Shown in pieces: positions 5,591 through 7,228 of a DNA stretch of 7,228 nucleotides. Under the pieces are notes generated by a model that was not told where the DNA came from, ran no database searches, and saw nothing but the letters and a program-made list of their open reading frames with translations. Origin of the DNA: Clostridiaceae bacterium (GTDB taxonomy: Bacteria > Bacillota > Clostridia > Lutisporales > Lutisporaceae); assembly GCA_028697435.1 (NCBI GenBank), contig JAQVFD010000102.1:1-7228 (forward strand), given 5' to 3'. A program made the translations under genes and the position numbers. Within the stretch, counting starts at the first letter, position 1. Each line of letters starts with the position of its first letter.

Positions 5591-5637
5591 ATGTGTATGA
5601 AGAATTGATTTATTTGATTTATAGGGTGGTGTATTTA

Positions 5638-6336
5638 ATGGATAACAGAAGAATTCTTGTGGTGGATGATGAAAGGCCAATTGCAGATATCATAAAATTT
5701 AACCTGGAAAAGGAAGGGTATAAGGTATTTGTGGCCGAGGACGGACAGCAGGCTGTGAACATGACCTATGAGCACAAACCGGACCTTATTGTACTTGATA
5801 TAATGCTTCCCATTATGGATGGCTTTACTGTATGCAAGAAGTTGAGGGAAAATGTCAGTACTCCTATAATAATGCTTACTGCCAAAGAAGAGGAAGTTGA
5901 CAAGGTTTTAGGTTTGGAACTTGGTGCGGATGATTATATGACTAAGCCTTTCAGTGTAAGGGAGCTTATGGCAAGGGTCAAGGCCAATATCAGAAGGGCA
6001 AACTTCCTTAATTCCGGCTTGGAAGGCAGCGGGCAGGTAGTAAAGTCAGGCAATCTTATAATCGATTTGAACAGATATGAGGTTCGCAAGGGCGATACTG
6101 TTCTGGAGCTTACCCTCAGAGAATTTGAGCTATTGAAATATCTGGCACTGCATGCAGAACAGGTTTTTTCCAGGGAGACACTTTTGGAAGAGGTATGGGG
6201 TTATGAATACTACGGAGATGTAAGAACTGTTGATGTTACGGTAAGGAGACTCAGAGAAAAGGTTGAGGATGATCCCAGTAATGCAAAGTATGTGCAGACA
6301 AAAAGAGGCGTAGGATATTACTTCAGGAGGATTTAA
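5638..6336 (+). CDS. walR: WalR/YycF-type OmpR-family response regulator
   Basis: This is a 232-residue cytoplasmic transcription factor. The receiver domain (about 5-118) has acid pocket D10 and D11, phospho-acceptor D54 (LDIMLP), switch T81 and K103 (TKPFS). The winged-helix DNA-binding domain (about 137-231) includes LTLREFELL, VWGYEYYGDVRTVDVTVRRLREK and the closing TKRGVGYYF. The segments VVDDERPIADIIKFNLEKEG and YGDVRTVDVTVRRLREK are very close to Bacillus WalR, the essential regulator of cell-wall hydrolase genes. Related PhoP-like regulators share some of these motifs, so walR is very likely but not absolute. Start choice: ATG at 5638 has AGGGTGG (5623-5629) 8 bases upstream. An in-frame GTG at 5593 would add 15 poorly conserved residues and place the ribosome site inside the gene. 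It forms an operon with the kinase that starts 3 bases after its stop. Confidence 0.92.
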   Translation: MDNRRILVVDDERPIADIIKFNLEKEGYKVFVAEDGQQAVNMTYEHKPDLIVLDIMLPIMDGFTVCKKLRENVSTPIIMLTAKEEEVDKVLGLELGADDYMTKPFSVRELMARVKANIRRANFLNSGLEGSGQVVKSGNLIIDLNRYEVRKGDTVLELTLREFELLKYLALHAEQVFSRETLLEEVWGYEYYGDVRTVDVTVRRLREKVEDDPSNAKYVQTKRGVGYYFRRI

Positions 6337-6339
6337 TCA

Positions 6340-7228
6340 ATGTTCAGAAGCATCCAATGGAAGCTTGTAATTATCTCCTTCCTGTTGGTTTGGCTCGCAA
6401 TGTCTATAGTAGGCGTATTCGTCACCGAAGCTATAAAGAAGGAACAGATTGATAGCATGACAGATACTATTATCGCAAGAGGCTATTACTTGGCTGACAA
6501 TCTGAAGGACAAAATTGGAGGAGCGTCTAATATTCAAGAGATTGTGTCAAATTGGTTTGTAGGCCAGGGTAAGCAGGTAAGGGCGGTTTTTGTGTATGAA
6601 GATGGGGGATTTACAGCCAGCCAGAAAAATTATGAAGGGGCAATAGATGATGTTGACCTTTTAGGACTATGGATAGTTGAGGAAGCTATAGATCAAGCTC
6701 AGGAAATCACATGGCCCGTTGGCAACTCAAAATATCTTACGAGTATTGCCGTTCCGATAATTTCCTCCGGTAATGATGTAACAGGAGCCATATATATCAG
6801 TTCGGATTTATCCGGCATTGAAGAAAACATAAAGGGCATCAATAAAATACTTACCAGTGCGACTATTTTGGCACTATGTATAACAGCACTTGTAGGTAAT
6901 CTTTTGTCAAAGACTTTTACAGGACCTATAAAGGAAGTTACTTCAAAGGCAGAGAGGCTGGCAAAGGGGGATTTCGGGCAGACAATAGCTGTAAAATCCA
7001 GGGATGAGGTAGGCCAACTGACCGAAATGTTCAACTATCTTACGGTGAGGCTTAAGAGAACATTGGATGAGATATCCATGGAAAAGAATAAGGTTGAAGC
7101 CATCCTTACAAATATGACTGACGGAATAATAGCTGTAAATGCCGAAGGGATAGTAATACATGCAAATCCTGCCGCATATAAAATTTTCGACATCCTGGAA
7201 GAGGACTTATACTATCAAAACTTTGATG
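6340..7228 (+). CDS. walK: WalK-type sensor histidine kinase, 3'-truncated
   Basis: The frame is open from ATG 6340 to the window edge: 296 full codons without a stop. AGGAGG (6325-6330), inside the end of walR, is 9 bases upstream. Order of parts: transmembrane helix 1 (about 9-29), an extracellular sensor region of about 140 residues (30-169, Cache-like by layout), transmembrane helix 2 (about 170-190), a HAMP domain (191-243, with GPIKEV and the DEVGQLTEMFN segment), a short linker helix, and the start of a PAS domain (from about 252: VEAILTNMTDGIIAVNAEG). The HisKA phospho-acceptor and ATP-binding domains lie beyond the window. This TM-sensor-TM-HAMP-PAS order is that of WalK, and the coupling to a WalR-type regulator supports the name. 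The ligand is not predictable. No cysteines occur in the sensor region; the only one is C180 in helix 2. Confidence 0.88.
   Translation, partial: MFRSIQWKLVIISFLLVWLAMSIVGVFVTEAIKKEQIDSMTDTIIARGYYLADNLKDKIGGASNIQEIVSNWFVGQGKQVRAVFVYEDGGFTASQKNYEGAIDDVDLLGLWIVEEAIDQAQEITWPVGNSKYLTSIAVPIISSGNDVTGAIYISSDLSGIEENIKGINKILTSATILALCITALVGNLLSKTFTGPIKEVTSKAERLAKGDFGQTIAVKSRDEVGQLTEMFNYLTVRLKRTLDEISMEKNKVEAILTNMTDGIIAVNAEGIVIHANPAAYKIFDILEEDLYYQNFD

Noticed and set aside
5593..5595. GTG as start of walR
   Set aside because: It lies 3 bases after the predicted -10 and the added 15 residues do not belong to the conserved receiver start; ATG at 5638 has a proper ribosome site.
5623..5630. AGGGTGGT resembling the tail motif of T-box leaders
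   Set aside because: It is not followed by ACCGCG, there is no long leader or terminator, and its distance to the ATG fits a ribosome site.

Overview
The window is A+T-rich chromosomal DNA from a Gram-positive anaerobe. The gene set points to Clostridia, possibly the Ruminiclostridium/Acetivibrio group: a clostridial-type M23 cell-wall peptidase with LysM and G5 domains, an AprX-like subtilase, a nickel-pincer (LarA-type) racemase, and a WalR/WalK pair, all with strong AGGAGG-like ribosome sites. The genus is an inference; the Clostridia assignment is fairly safe. Both ends are cut. The first 8 bases look like leftover Illumina adapter, so the window appears to start at an untrimmed contig end.

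Layout: (1) 9-1216 (+) is the 3' part of an M23 endopeptidase gene. (2) 1239-1276 is a terminator hairpin between convergent genes. (3) 1252-2469 (-) is a subtilisin-family protease with no secretion signal and many cysteines. (4) 2470-2795 is non-coding. It holds a roughly 170-bp element of back-to-back hairpins with short terminal inverted repeats, then four 7-bp repeat units. (5) 2796-3005 (+) is a small FmdB-type zinc-ribbon protein with a Gly/Cys tail. (6) 3094-3927 (+) is a membrane-anchored or exported gluzincin-type metallopeptidase, preceded by an extended -10 promoter inside a dyad and followed by a clear terminator. (7) 3961-4279 is a non-coding stretch of about 320 bp with two promoter candidates and weak RNA-fold candidates. 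(8) 4280-5533 (+) is a LarA-family 2-hydroxyacid racemase. (9) 5638-6336 (+) is a WalR-type response regulator and 6340-7228 (+) is its histidine kinase, cut off in the PAS domain.

How they fit together: walR and walK are clearly one operon, with a 3-bp gap and the kinase ribosome site inside the end of walR. The other genes look like separate transcription units. WalRK systems in Firmicutes control cell-wall hydrolases, so the M23 enzyme in the same window is a thematic neighbour, but nothing in the sequence ties it to WalR. No complete new multi-gene system is visible. The most unusual non-coding item is the hairpin element at 2550-2719. The most unusual proteins are the divergent cytosolic-looking subtilase and the LarA homologue with no Lar maturation genes beside it.
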